From the NCBI GenBank assembly GCA_002336805.1, contig DDEZ01000011.1, forward strand, positions 866,318 through 930,317: a stretch of 64,000 nt of DNA, in the 5' to 3' direction. The DNA comes from Bacteroidetes bacterium UBA1941. GTDB taxonomy: Bacteria > Bacteroidota > Bacteroidia > Chitinophagales > LD1. Both the position numbers and the translations under genes were made by a program. Positions 1-9,600 of the stretch are shown here, in pieces; the stretch's first letter is position 1; every line of letters starts with the position of its first letter. The notes beneath the pieces are model-generated. The model had not been told where the DNA came from and ran no database searches. It saw only the letters and a list, made by a program, of their open reading frames with translations.

Positions 1-922
1 TGATGGAGATCATACCCGTGCCTGTATCAGAGCAGCTAGCCACAGCAGATACCGTAGCAGCTATAGCTGTCGGCTCTGGTATCCTGGCTGTGTCCTGTGC
101 TATGCAGCCTGTAGCTATGGTGCGTACTATCACGGTGTAGGTGCCGGCAGGTACATTATCCAGTACAGGAGTAGTGACGCCATCAGACCACAAAAATGTA
201 TAGGAAGATACGGCACCGGAGACTGTCACGGCCGCAAATCCGTCCCTGCCACCAGCACAAGTCAGAGGATTGGTCGCGAGCGATAGTACCGGTGAAGGTG
301 GGTCATGCACTATAGCCGGCAGTATCTGCGTACAGCCCGTGGCATGATCAGTAACCGTGACGTGGTAGGTACCGGCTCTGAGCCCCGTGGCAGCCAGCCC
401 CACCCCACCCGTAGACCAGCGGAAGGTATAATCACTGACGGATAAGCCTGCAGAGTCTATCACTGCCTGGCCATCAGCATAGCCATGGCAAGTGGCATCT
501 GTGACATGTATTTTGACAGTATCCATCGGCAGTGCGCGTATCTGGTATGTCTTTACGCATACATTATTGCCAGATAGATCAGTGATCGATACTGTATAGG
601 CACCAGCGGTCAGTGATGATACAGTCGCTCCTGTACGGTTATTAGACCAGATGTAGGCATAGTTTCCCCCCGACTGAGGCTGGAGGGTTATTGATCCTTG
701 ATTGGTCCGCCCACAGGTGTTGTCTTGTATGATCGGGGTTACATTGATCTGGCTCTTCTGAATTGCTATTCGATTGCCGTCACTGTCATATTGATATTTG
801 TAATAAGAGCAGTTTGAAGTAGCCATTGCGATCAATTGGCCATAATTATCATAGGTATATGTTTGACCAATGGTTTTAAGCAAACCCGACATAACTAATA
901 AGGCGGCTAATATTAATCTCAT
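1..922 (-). CDS. Secreted SprB/PKD-like repeat protein with N-terminal YD motif (partial)
   Basis: The reading frame opens with ATG at 922 on the minus strand and stays open to the window edge, so only the first 307 codons are visible. Residues 1-20 form a signal peptide (MRLILAALLVMSGLLKTIGQ). They are followed by a short YD/Rhs-like motif (TYTYDNYGQL, then YQYDSDGNRI) and then by several SprB-like repeats of about 80 residues, with cysteines near the start, a Y-x-F-x-W-S core and endings such as AGTYTVIV. SprB-like repeats are typical of Bacteroidota cell-surface adhesins exported by T9SS, but the C-terminal sorting domain would be outside the window. The gene starts 9 bases after the stop of the putative immunity gene and is probably cotranscribed with the Rhs locus. 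A YD motif fused to adhesin repeats is unusual and may be a displaced Rhs fragment. Role in adhesion or toxin display is inference. Confidence 0.75.
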   Translation of the reverse strand, partial: MRLILAALLVMSGLLKTIGQTYTYDNYGQLIAMATSNCSYYKYQYDSDGNRIAIQKSQINVTPIIQDNTCGRTNQGSITLQPQSGGNYAYIWSNNRTGATVSSLTAGAYTVSITDLSGNNVCVKTYQIRALPMDTVKIHVTDATCHGYADGQAVIDSAGLSVSDYTFRWSTGGVGLAATGLRAGTYHVTVTDHATGCTQILPAIVHDPPSPVLSLATNPLTCAGGRDGFAAVTVSGAVSSYTFLWSDGVTTPVLDNVPAGTYTVIVRTIATGCIAQDTARIPEPTAIAATVSAVASCSDTGTGMISI

Positions 923-931
923 TACTGAATA

Positions 932-1336
932 TTATGGATATATACTTAAAATAGTTTCATTGTCGTTCATTATTGATACTTCATCTATATAAATATCCTT
1001 ACAGAAAAAACTGATTGCGTCATCCTCGTTATCAACAATTTCATAAAGCATATTTTCCCAACCCTTTTCCTCTATATTGATAATCTCGAATCCAGCTACG
1101 TCTAAGGAAGAGTTAATAGATGTGAGTTTAAGATTTGCGATCTCAATAAACGTTGCTTTAACACGAATAAACTTATTGTTACCTGTAATAGCATCTGATG
1201 ATTTAAATAAAAATGAAACTGTCAAAGTATTCGCTGCATTTGCCGTCTTCAAAAACAACAATTCCTCGATTGACGCTAAACCTTGAATTTGTAGTTGAGG
1301 TATTTCTGTTATTGCCTGTTTAAAGTTTATTGACAT
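932..1336 (-). CDS. Putative immunity protein of the Rhs toxin
   Basis: A 134-residue acidic cytoplasmic protein with no signal peptide or membrane segment. I chose ATG at 1336 (MSINFKQAIT) because upstream in-frame starts lie inside the Rhs coding region, and 1336 leaves a normal 25-base gap after the Rhs stop. I do not recognise the family with certainty; the C-terminal half (GWENMLYEIVDNEDD) has the look of small alpha/beta immunity proteins. The identification rests on context: a small AT-rich gene directly downstream of a polymorphic-toxin tip is nearly always the cognate immunity gene. Its base composition is clearly lower in GC than that of the Rhs core and the BACON gene, like the toxin tip itself, which fits exchange of toxin and immunity as one cassette. 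Confidence 0.65.
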   Translation of the reverse strand: MSINFKQAITEIPQLQIQGLASIEELLFLKTANAANTLTVSFLFKSSDAITGNNKFIRVKATFIEIANLKLTSINSSLDVAGFEIINIEEKGWENMLYEIVDNEDDAISFFCKDIYIDEVSIMNDNETILSIYP

Positions 1337-1361
1337 AGAATAGACTATTACAAAATGATTA

Positions 1362-4300
1362 CTAAAAATTAAATGTCGAGTATTTACCATATTCATATCC
1401 TGGCCCGTACGTGTACTGATGTAAATGAGGGTCACTGTGGCTAGCTGGCATATTGTGATCAGTGAAATCAATTCTGAAAGACTGCCTTCCATACTCATCG
1501 TAAATAACTCTAGATCTTTCGACTTCTCCACGTTTAGTCATCAATTCCCAATCAATTCGCCTGACACCTGGTACAACCTGACGCGGCGCTTTACCTCCAA
1601 TGAATTTCTTCTGGTATCTGGCAGCTTCTCCTGGATCCATGAGAGATTTGAATCCTCCCTTTATAACCTCTCCAGCAACCTCTTTTTCAGAAGATCGCAC
1701 TAAAAGTTTTAGGGCGATATCACCCACCTCTGCTGCCCCTGTTAAATCCAGAAGAGCTATTCCGGAGTTTATCAATCCCATTCCCCAACGTCCTTGCTTA
1801 AAGTCTCTGTAGGCATCCCGGGTTGGTCCTATTACAGGTACCCAGCTAATCCAATCCTTCCCATCAGGATCCACATTAGCCACGGGATTATTCCCTGCAT
1901 ATGGAAAAAGATTCGTGCTCCATACAGGATCCTCACTCAGAAACCTTCCCAGCGAAGGCTGGTAATAGCGGGCACGCATAAAGTACATGTCCGTATCGTC
2001 TGCCATGATACCAGACTTGCCTACAAATGTGAAGGGGTTTGCAAACGGGGGGCGCTTCTCCATGATCACCGCACCAAAAGGGTCATACTGGTATGCGCCT
2101 GCTATCCTGGCAGAGTCTCCTGTGATCGCTATCGTACTACCCCGGAAATCGTAATGATAGTAGTAGACCTGCCCTGTGGCTGCATCTATCCGGCATACCA
2201 GCCCCAGGCCATGCACATATAGTGCCTGCGGGTTGCCGTTCAGGTCCGCTTCGGTCAGCACATTGCTCTGGCCGAGTATATCCAGCCCGTAGCGCAGGGT
2301 ATCACAGCGCCGCCGGTTTCCCAGTGGATCATACTCGTAGTAGTGGCTGCTCTGCGCGGTAGTGTAGGATTGCAGCCTGTCTCTCTCATCCCAGTTATAT
2401 TGCCCCCCGGTGGCAGCGGCAGCTATCAGGTTACCATTATTGTCATACTGATAGCCGGATAGGTTTGTATTATCCAGCCTGTTGGTAGCTGAGTAGTTGT
2501 AGACTGCCGGCAGTGGCGGGTCGCGATGTATGACGCCGGTGGTATCAGTGATATCTACATACCATGACTCTCTCAGATGGTTACCCATATCATCCAGCGT
2601 AGCGCCGCTGGCTGTGATACACCTGCCCCCGGCCATAGTGTACATGCTATCCAGCCTACCTGCCGTATCGTATTTATAGTAGGTCGCGGTGCCGTTGCCC
2701 AGCTCCTCGTGCTCTATCTGGCCGTTTTTACGGTAGTGGTATTTTACCAGGTAGGTGCTGTCCCATTTCTTTACACCAGAGAGGCGATTATTAGCATCCC
2801 ACTCATAGGTGATATACCAGTTGGTATTAGAGGGATATATTACTTTGATGACGTTGCCTACGTTGTCGTATTCATACGACACTGTATTGTAAGGCATATC
2901 ATTGGAGGTGACAGAGTTGGTCCGGCGAAAAGCATCATAGCTATAATTTAGCCTGTAGCCGCCGCGGGATACAGATGACAGCTTGCGGTCAGAGAGGTTG
3001 TAGTCATAATCAGAGTACCCGTCAGTCTGGAGCAGTCCGCAGCGTGGATCACCTGATGGATAGTAGAGGTATTGAAAGACGAAATTGTTTTTTGACGTGT
3101 ATGAGCGGGTGCTGCCATCCGTATTGTAGGTCCAGTTTCTGGAAAATGGACCATATTGTTCTGTGAGCAGGTCATCCGTATCAAAATCATAAGTCAGGTG
3201 AGTATTCAGCGACCGCGGATCATATACATCAGTAGCATTATCATTGTGATCATACACGTATGAAGTATGCAGATTCAGTCCGGATGGATCGATGTATTGA
3301 TGTGTCAGGTTGTTATTGCTATCATAAGAGTAGACGGTAGATATCCTGTTGGGATTGGTCACAGATGTGATGCGGCTCACGCCGTCATAGGTAGCACCTG
3401 CATATATTGAGCTACCCGTGATATGGATGCTATTGATATTTCCGTAGGTATTGTAGCCATACTCGGTACTGATCCCTGATGCATCGGTCTTCTTTGTTAC
3501 GTTACCTTGCCCATTCACGTCAAAGTACGTGAAGACACTATCCGGTTCTTCTATCCGGATCAGGTTGCCGGTGAGATTGTAGATATATCTGGTGCCATTA
3601 CCATTGGCATCGGTATGGTATATCAGGTTATTGTAAGGGCCATATTCAGAGGTTTCGGCCAGTACGATATTCTGTGCTATAGTACCTGAGTAGACAGTAT
3701 TGCCCAGGGAGTCATACCTGTACGACCGGGCCACGCCTGTATTATTATCTATGACATATGATGGCCGGTCCGGAAAAAGTGTATCGTACGTGATCGTGAT
3801 ATCCTGTGTGGCTGACAGTACTCTGGTGGGATTGCCCCGGCTGTCCTGCATATAGTTTACATTGTAGGACTGCCCAGAGTTATATGTCGAGACCTGCGTA
3901 GCTGAGGTTTGCGAGTTCGCCAGGTAGTTGGCAGAGAAGCTTACCTGCACTACATAAGAGCCGTTTTGGGATTGATTCAGTTTGCGGCCCTGATAGGAGT
4001 TGTTTATGAAGTTGCCATTGGGTTTCTGTACCTGTGTGAGCAGGTGCTTGTATACGCCCTGGTCATACTGATAGCTGGTGGTGTGGCCATTGCCGTTTAT
4101 GTATGACTGGAGGTCTCCGCTGGCCGGATCTATGTCGTACATTATCCTCCTCCCCATGGGGTCGATCACTGAGTTGATAAAGTTAGAGCCTGCCAGATAG
4201 CCGAATGTGAGGTAGCGCCCTGACGCCCCGTCTGTGACCTGATGCAGGCGCAGAGGACTGTAGGATCCATAACTATACCCGGGCTCATAGGTGAGTGTGG

Positions 4301-5540
4301 TCTGATTATTATTTCTATCTGATATGCTATAGAGCCTTAGTATGTGTGTCGCGTATTCCAGGTCAAAGTGAAACATCATACCATCCGGCCTTCTTATCTC
4401 CACGGTTTGCACATAGCCGTCTGGAGTCCACGCCAGGATAGACATCATATCACGTATGCCGGGTGTCGTATACTTCCGCGCCCGCAGGTCATACAGCTCG
4501 GTAGTGCCGTCTGCCCAGTGGATGCTTAACGCATTCTCGGCAATACTACTGCCCGGCCCTGTGCGTATACTTGATATGAAAATATTGTAGGAGTGAGTCC
4601 AGCCGACCCCGAGCGGGCAAACAGCCTGCACCAGCATATCCTTATCGACAAGTGATGTTCCATCGCCCCAAAGCGGAAGCTCGGTCAGATCTGACCTGTA
4701 TGAATGGGAAAAGCCCAACGGCAGGCCGCCACCAGGTATACTGAGCACAGGCGCGGTATATGTAGAGAATACAGCCCGATCCAGGCCTGTAGCATTGTTC
4801 AGGCTTTTTACCGTAAAGTTATTGGGAGTAAAAAAGTCAGAAGGGGATAAAGCAGGTGACTGGTGATATGCCAGTAGCCTGTACAGCAAAACATATAGTT
4901 GGGCTGCAGAATAGCTGCCGGCAGGCTGGAAGCACTGATTGCCGCATGCAGATAAGGGGAGATCCGTCAATAATCCGATACTATAGGCTTTGTGTATCCA
5001 TCCGTAGTTTGGATCGCTGACTGATACGTCCGTATAGAAGGCGGAGGGGGCTGAAGAAGATGCGTTGGCTCCGGTCATGTCGGGTGCTATATTCCACGCC
5101 TCGAGCAGCGCCCGCAGGTATTCTCCTTTTCTGTGAAGCGGATTATCAGGATCTATAGCAAAACAGTCTCTGCTGAAGGGCGGCACGCCATCAGTATAAT
5201 CCAGATAGAGCATCACTTTGCAGGCATGCTCATAGTCTGCCGTGAGTGCTGTCAGATCTGTAAAAGGAGTAGGATAATAATCCGAAGGCACGATCTGGCC
5301 CTGCCTGAGCAGCAGAGATGAGATCAGGCGGGCTGCTTCCTTTTTGGAAACCGGACTATTGTATACCGCCTGCGCATCCTGGTACTGGGCTATGACTCCG
5401 CCCGTGCAGAGTATATCTGCAGCCAGTGTCACACTATCATTGTATGAGTAGCCATTGTACCACGATACACAATGTTGGGCTGCCAGGCTACTGCAGTACA
5501 GTAGCCCGGCACATATGGCTATAGCTATTTTGCGGAGCAT
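1362..5540 (-). CDS. Rhs/YD-repeat polymorphic toxin with SLH-like N-terminal region
   Basis: A 1392-residue secreted protein. Residues 1-21 are a signal peptide. About residues 60-225 contain two S-layer-homology-like repeats (FTDLTALTADYEHACKVM; FYTDVSVSDPNYGWIHKAYS), suggesting attachment to the envelope. From about 260 to 1190 runs the Rhs region: dozens of YD repeats (YDSNNNLTHQY, YEYDNVGNV) that in known Rhs proteins form a closed beta-cocoon around the toxin. The conserved Rhs-associated core is present (YYHYDFRGSTIAI, RARYYQPSLGRFLSEDP) and ends in the DPDGK junction near residue 1227. The last about 165 residues are the variable toxin tip: a hydrophobic helix (INSGIALLDLTGAAEVGDIA) and then a His/Asp-rich end (FRIDFTDHNMPASHSDPHLH) reminiscent of predicted nuclease toxins. 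The exact toxin class is not proven. The tip is AT-rich against the core. It lies 7 bases after the BACON gene and before the immunity gene, hence one operon. No VgrG or T6SS genes are nearby, so export by Sec plus another route is inferred. Confidence 0.9.
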   Translation of the reverse strand: MLRKIAIAICAGLLYCSSLAAQHCVSWYNGYSYNDSVTLAADILCTGGVIAQYQDAQAVYNSPVSKKEAARLISSLLLRQGQIVPSDYYPTPFTDLTALTADYEHACKVMLYLDYTDGVPPFSRDCFAIDPDNPLHRKGEYLRALLEAWNIAPDMTGANASSSAPSAFYTDVSVSDPNYGWIHKAYSIGLLTDLPLSACGNQCFQPAGSYSAAQLYVLLYRLLAYHQSPALSPSDFFTPNNFTVKSLNNATGLDRAVFSTYTAPVLSIPGGGLPLGFSHSYRSDLTELPLWGDGTSLVDKDMLVQAVCPLGVGWTHSYNIFISSIRTGPGSSIAENALSIHWADGTTELYDLRARKYTTPGIRDMMSILAWTPDGYVQTVEIRRPDGMMFHFDLEYATHILRLYSISDRNNNQTTLTYEPGYSYGSYSPLRLHQVTDGASGRYLTFGYLAGSNFINSVIDPMGRRIMYDIDPASGDLQSYINGNGHTTSYQYDQGVYKHLLTQVQKPNGNFINNSYQGRKLNQSQNGSYVVQVSFSANYLANSQTSATQVSTYNSGQSYNVNYMQDSRGNPTRVLSATQDITITYDTLFPDRPSYVIDNNTGVARSYRYDSLGNTVYSGTIAQNIVLAETSEYGPYNNLIYHTDANGNGTRYIYNLTGNLIRIEEPDSVFTYFDVNGQGNVTKKTDASGISTEYGYNTYGNINSIHITGSSIYAGATYDGVSRITSVTNPNRISTVYSYDSNNNLTHQYIDPSGLNLHTSYVYDHNDNATDVYDPRSLNTHLTYDFDTDDLLTEQYGPFSRNWTYNTDGSTRSYTSKNNFVFQYLYYPSGDPRCGLLQTDGYSDYDYNLSDRKLSSVSRGGYRLNYSYDAFRRTNSVTSNDMPYNTVSYEYDNVGNVIKVIYPSNTNWYITYEWDANNRLSGVKKWDSTYLVKYHYRKNGQIEHEELGNGTATYYKYDTAGRLDSMYTMAGGRCITASGATLDDMGNHLRESWYVDITDTTGVIHRDPPLPAVYNYSATNRLDNTNLSGYQYDNNGNLIAAAATGGQYNWDERDRLQSYTTAQSSHYYEYDPLGNRRRCDTLRYGLDILGQSNVLTEADLNGNPQALYVHGLGLVCRIDAATGQVYYYHYDFRGSTIAITGDSARIAGAYQYDPFGAVIMEKRPPFANPFTFVGKSGIMADDTDMYFMRARYYQPSLGRFLSEDPVWSTNLFPYAGNNPVANVDPDGKDWISWVPVIGPTRDAYRDFKQGRWGMGLINSGIALLDLTGAAEVGDIALKLLVRSSEKEVAGEVIKGGFKSLMDPGEAARYQKKFIGGKAPRQVVPGVRRIDWELMTKRGEVERSRVIYDEYGRQSFRIDFTDHNMPASHSDPHLHQYTYGPGYEYGKYSTFNF

Positions 5541-5547
5541 ATGTATA

Positions 5548-8424
5548 TTATTTGCTTATGGTGATCCTTCTCGTCGCTACCTCCTCCCTGATATATAGCG
5601 CCAGTTCATACACACCTGCCGGCAGGGATGATATATCCAGCGAGGTTTTCACTTTCCCTGTGCTTATGATCTCTGTTGAGAGGACCTTCTTGCCCAGTAC
5701 ATCATACAGGCTGGCAGTCAGTGCTCCACGGCCCAGGTCGCTGCCATTGACTATCAGGTATTCGCTGGCAGGGTTAGGATATACAGCTACGCGCTGCAGT
5801 GGGGAGAGATCACTGGCAGAGGTAGTGTAGTCTACTGTAGAGCAGCACCCTCCTATACAGACTATCACTGTATAGACTCCTGGGCCGGTGGCCGAATCAT
5901 TATAGAATCTGGATGTAGCCCCTGGTATATCAGCACCATAAAATTGCCACTGATATGTGGCACCGCTTATATTGTCTGTCCACAGGCGGTGGCCTCCCTC
6001 ATGGATGATGACAGGCTGCGAAATGCACTGGCATTGCTGTGTCACTGTGAAGGGTTGGCCCGCCACGGTGATCGTCGCTGTCCGGTCCGTATTGTCTATA
6101 CATGGCTGCACAGCGTACCGCACTACAGGGCTGCTGCCAGACCCATTCTGGCCTGCTATGATAGATATCCATGACTGGCTGCTGGATGAGGTCCATGGGC
6201 AGCCGCCTTGTCCTACTACATGTACCGTGTCTATGCCCCCCAAAGGTCCAAAGTGGTCGCTAGCATGGTCCAGAGATGCCGGGTGACAGCTACCCGTATC
6301 TATATGCACACAGTCAAAGGCGGTACACGAATGTGCATCCGTCACCGTCACGCAATAAGTAGCAGAATCAGATACCACTGCAGATGGATTGGCATTAGCA
6401 GGTGCATTGACATTGCCGCTCCATGCATAGCTGTATGGGGAGGCTCCGCCATAGGCTGTGGGTGCTCCGCCCAGATTCACCGTACTGCCATAGGATACTG
6501 TCTGGCCTGCTCCGGCCTCGGCCACCGGAGGCTGATAGAGCGAGAGGCTGATAGTAGCTGATGCTGATCCGGTACAGGAGGCGGGGTTCGTGACGGTCAC
6601 ACTGTACACACCCGCATTACTTGCCGTGATGCTTTGTGTATTGGAGCCGTCGCTCCAGGTATAGGCTGTGCCCTGAGTAGCTGTCAGCTGGATATTGCCA
6701 TTGGGGCATATCTTGGGATTGGCAGGAGATATCGTCGCAGTCGGATTGGCCGTTATCGTTATTGCCGCAGTGGCTGTCATGGTACATGCATTAGTGACTG
6801 TCACAGTATATGTGCCGGGTGCGGAGATAGTGGTACTGGATCCTGACTGCGGGATACAGCCCGAGCTCCAGGCATAGGAGCATTGGCTGCACGTACTTGT
6901 GTTACTGACCATGAGACTGCCCGTGCCTGAGCAAAAGGATGTAGGAGTGGCTGTGATCGTAGGGATCGCAGGAGCCACCGAGGAGTTGTTTATCGTCACC
7001 TGGCCCACTACTGACTGGCCACATGTATTCGTCACAGTGAGTGTATATGTGCCGGGGCCTGTCACACTGTGTGTAGACACTCCGCTACCCGTTCCGCTAT
7101 TCCACTGATAGGTGCAGCCGGTACATCCGGTATATGCCGTAGAGTTAGTCACAGTGATCTGTGCCGTCTGGCTCCCGCATACAGTATTAGGATTGGCTGA
7201 GAGTGCCGGAGTGGTCAGGTTAAAGTTGGAGCTGGATACATTGATCGCGGCCGTGGTTGTCTGATGGCACTGGTCTGTCACTGTCACACTATAGGTGTTT
7301 GGTGTATTCACGGATGTAGAGGAGCCGCTGGGTGTGCCTCCGCTCCATTGATAGGTGCATGTGCCGCAAGACCCGGAGTTTGATACGGTCAGCGTAGAGG
7401 TAGCTCCTGTGGGACAGATGGCCGTAGGGGATGCTGTCAGCGTAGGACTAAAGGTCTGCGAGTTTTGCTGTACCGTGATACTCGCAGAGGCCGAGTTGCC
7501 ACAGTTATCGCTGGCCGTGACTGTATATGTACCGGGTGCGGTGACAGATGTGCTCGTACCCGACTGCGGGGAGCATCCTGCGCCCCACTGATACGTACAG
7601 CCTGTGCATGCGTTGCCCACACTCAGATTGGAGGTCTGGCCCGTACATATACTCGATGGAGATGCCGATACTGCAGGCGTAGACGGTGGGGTCACACCTG
7701 CTTGTGTCACGGTAAAGCTGGTCACCGAAGATCCATTGCTTGTAATGTTTACAGTGCATGATCTGGCTGGATCACAATTGGCCCCTGCAGAATAGGTCAG
7801 CTGTGTACCACTGAATCCCACCGTGAGCCACGAGCAGGACGGCTGCTGGTAGCTATATGTGCATGTACCTGATGCGTATACGGTAACAGACCCTGATCCG
7901 CCAGATATCGGCAGTGTGGGATTCGACGGTTGCACCTGCCAGTTGGTACAGCCGCATGTGCCGGCGCTCGACTGTCTCCATACCAGGGTCGAGAAATAAG
8001 TGGAGCCTGTGTTAGTAGCACAGTGGACTGTAGTGGCGGCGGAAGTGAGTACGTATACGATCCCGCTATACGTAGCTGTCCAGCTCAGGTATGGCGCATA
8101 GGGGCAGTTAGTCCTGCCAGAGTTGTTCTGGAAACATAAGAAACCGGAATTCTGATCGAAAAGCGTCAACTCTGCATCAAAACCTTGTGACCCGCCGAAA
8201 TCTCCGCAGTAGGACCATTCATAGGTGCTACCGCATGACACGGAGAAGGCTGTATAGTTGCCCGCATTCATATGCGGGCTCACAGTTTGCCACGAAGACG
8301 ATGTGGTACTGAATGTCCCAGATGGGAATAAATTAGTGGCGGTGCAGCCATAATTAGTAGATTGACAGCCTTGACCATAGCCCTTCAGACATATCAAAAG
8401 TAAAATGAGGTAAAATTGTCGCAT
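5548..8424 (-). CDS. Secreted BACON/PKD-like multidomain protein with T9SS sorting domain
   Basis: A 958-residue secreted protein. Residues 1-18 are a signal peptide (MRQFYLILLLICLKGYGQ). A Cys-rich N-terminal domain is followed by a BACON-like domain (about 160-240, GSVTVYASGTCTYSY and SWLTV). Then come about five tandem Ig/PKD-like repeats of about 80 residues, each with the pattern CxxCxYxW and ending in TYTVTVT. A second BACON-like domain follows at about 720-800 (SQSWISII, ATITVAGQPFTVTQQ). The last about 80 residues are a type A T9SS C-terminal domain (VYPNPASEYLIVNG, LPAGVYELALY). BACON domains are associated with carbohydrate or mucin binding at the cell surface in Bacteroidota. The gene is first in the operon and the Rhs gene starts 7 bases downstream, so it may help to display or deliver the toxin; that link is inference from position. 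Upstream is an AT-rich region that should hold the promoter. Confidence 0.85.
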   Translation of the reverse strand: MRQFYLILLLICLKGYGQGCQSTNYGCTATNLFPSGTFSTTSSSWQTVSPHMNAGNYTAFSVSCGSTYEWSYCGDFGGSQGFDAELTLFDQNSGFLCFQNNSGRTNCPYAPYLSWTATYSGIVYVLTSAATTVHCATNTGSTYFSTLVWRQSSAGTCGCTNWQVQPSNPTLPISGGSGSVTVYASGTCTYSYQQPSCSWLTVGFSGTQLTYSAGANCDPARSCTVNITSNGSSVTSFTVTQAGVTPPSTPAVSASPSSICTGQTSNLSVGNACTGCTYQWGAGCSPQSGTSTSVTAPGTYTVTASDNCGNSASASITVQQNSQTFSPTLTASPTAICPTGATSTLTVSNSGSCGTCTYQWSGGTPSGSSTSVNTPNTYSVTVTDQCHQTTTAAINVSSSNFNLTTPALSANPNTVCGSQTAQITVTNSTAYTGCTGCTYQWNSGTGSGVSTHSVTGPGTYTLTVTNTCGQSVVGQVTINNSSVAPAIPTITATPTSFCSGTGSLMVSNTSTCSQCSYAWSSGCIPQSGSSTTISAPGTYTVTVTNACTMTATAAITITANPTATISPANPKICPNGNIQLTATQGTAYTWSDGSNTQSITASNAGVYSVTVTNPASCTGSASATISLSLYQPPVAEAGAGQTVSYGSTVNLGGAPTAYGGASPYSYAWSGNVNAPANANPSAVVSDSATYCVTVTDAHSCTAFDCVHIDTGSCHPASLDHASDHFGPLGGIDTVHVVGQGGCPWTSSSSQSWISIIAGQNGSGSSPVVRYAVQPCIDNTDRTATITVAGQPFTVTQQCQCISQPVIIHEGGHRLWTDNISGATYQWQFYGADIPGATSRFYNDSATGPGVYTVIVCIGGCCSTVDYTTSASDLSPLQRVAVYPNPASEYLIVNGSDLGRGALTASLYDVLGKKVLSTEIISTGKVKTSLDISSLPAGVYELALYIREEVATRRITISK

Positions 8425-8474
8425 TGCTTGAGTTTTAAGGCCTGCAAGCTAGAGGCAAACGGATTATCTATTTG

Positions 8475-9600
8475 TCGACTTTTTTTGAGGTTTTTCCTCT
8501 TTTTTTGAACCTCGAAAACTTTAAATGACTGATTTAGAGTCTTTTTAAGCTGTTGTTTAGGTACTATCTTTATACTCGACTTTGATGCTATATCCCTTAA
8601 TTGTATTTGAGGTTTTGGTCCTCTGGGTTGATTCTTTATCCAGCAGTCCCATGAATTGAACGAGATCATAGACTTCCACCTTGTCCTGGTGGTGAGGAAG
8701 CAGACCATGCTCATTTAATTTTCCCAGCATTACACTTGCTCCTTTTTCGTCCTCGGACAGCGCTATCACGTTCTCGTACCCGTCGGCGAGGCACTTCTCG
8801 ATGTTATGGCACTCCCAGTCCTTGGAGGTGGTAATGCCCACCTCGACCGCGTAGATGAGCCTGTCCTTCTGGAGCACGACGTCCACCAGGCCACCACCGT
8901 CTTTGATGGCCTGCTCGATGGTGGCCCGGTAGCCCCGGCTCTCCGCGTTGCGCTTTATAGGAAAGCGTCCAGGCGTGTCAGGATGGAGCCGACCGCCCCG
9001 CCCTTGACGAGCGGGTACTCGTGCCGCCAGTAGTACGCGACGCCAGAGTCGGTCACGGTCCCTGGCACCTCCTTCCGGAAGGACGGTTCCGGGAGGAACC
9101 GCCGCACGTCCGGGAGCGTGCCACCACGTGAACAAATGCCTTTGGCCTACCTATCGCTCTTCTCGGGGCGTCGGCGGCTTCGAACTCGGCATCGGCGACC
9201 GCGCCGAATGGGTGGGCTTCTCCGAGATCGACCCGCACGCCGTCCACATCACTAGAAGCACTTTCCTAACCACACCAATTATGGCGACATCAGAACAATC
9301 GACACAACGAAGCTGCCGCGTTTCGACCTCCTCGTCGCGGGCTTCCCGTGCCAGTCCTTCTCGGTCGCCGGAAGGTGGCGCGGGTTCGACGACGACAGAG
9401 GGCGGCTCTTCTTCGACCTGGCCCGCGTCGTCGAGGCCAAACAGCCGCGCCTGCTTCTCCTTGAGAACGTCAGGGGCCTCCTCAGCCACGACAGGGCAAG
9501 GACCTTCGGGACGGTCCTCTCCACGCTGGATAGGGTGGGGTACGACGTCCAGTGGCAGGTGTGCAACAGCCGCGATTTAATGACGATTTTAAAAAGTCGA
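8475..9600. other. GC-rich foreign island bounded by a 10-bp inverted repeat
   Basis: Between roughly 8700 and 9580 the base composition rises sharply and third positions are dominated by G and C, unlike the genes on either side. The patch contains two broken genes of mobile-element type that point away from one another. TCGACTTTTT at 8475-8484 and its reverse complement AAAAAGTCGA at 9591-9600 lie just outside the patch; a further palindrome (TCGATAG ... CTATCGA) sits at 9597-9621. The repeats could mark the edges of an insertion, but a 10-bp AT-rich match can occur by chance. An assembly chimera is the main alternative. Confidence 0.45.
8557..9135 (-). pseudogene. Remnant of a conjugative DNA-transfer (coupling) ATPase with C-terminal PDDEXK-like domain
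   Basis: Two pieces of one protein type lie in different frames. The upstream piece (about 9122 to 8956) reads LPDVRRFLPEPSFRKEV, then YYWRHEYPLVKGG and ILTRLDAFL, which resembles the ATPase region of DUF87/TraD-like coupling proteins of conjugative elements. At about 8955 the frame changes and the C-terminal domain follows: IKRNAESRGYRATIEQ, VDVVLQKDRLIYAVEVGITT, NIEKCLADGYENVIALS. This looks like the PDDEXK nuclease-like domain found at the end of such proteins (D, ExG spacing). The normal C-terminus appears intact (KGYSIKVEYKDST, stop at 8557). The first part of the gene is missing beyond about 9125, and several hundred codons between the two pieces are absent. Composition is GC-rich, unlike its neighbours. 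It is therefore a non-functional remnant or, less likely, an assembly artefact. Family assignment is from remembered patterns. Confidence 0.6.

Noticed and set aside
5552..8139. Many plus-strand frames opposite the BACON gene
   Set aside because: They are by-products of the repeated Thr/Ser/Gly/Tyr codons of the real gene.
8480..8510. GAGG-TTTTT-CCTC plus T tract as a plus-strand terminator
   Set aside because: Four-base stem, and no rightward gene precedes it.
8394..8714. Minus-strand 106-residue frame
   Set aside because: Overlaps both the BACON signal peptide and the conjugation remnant in another frame; Lys/Ser-rich nonsense pattern.
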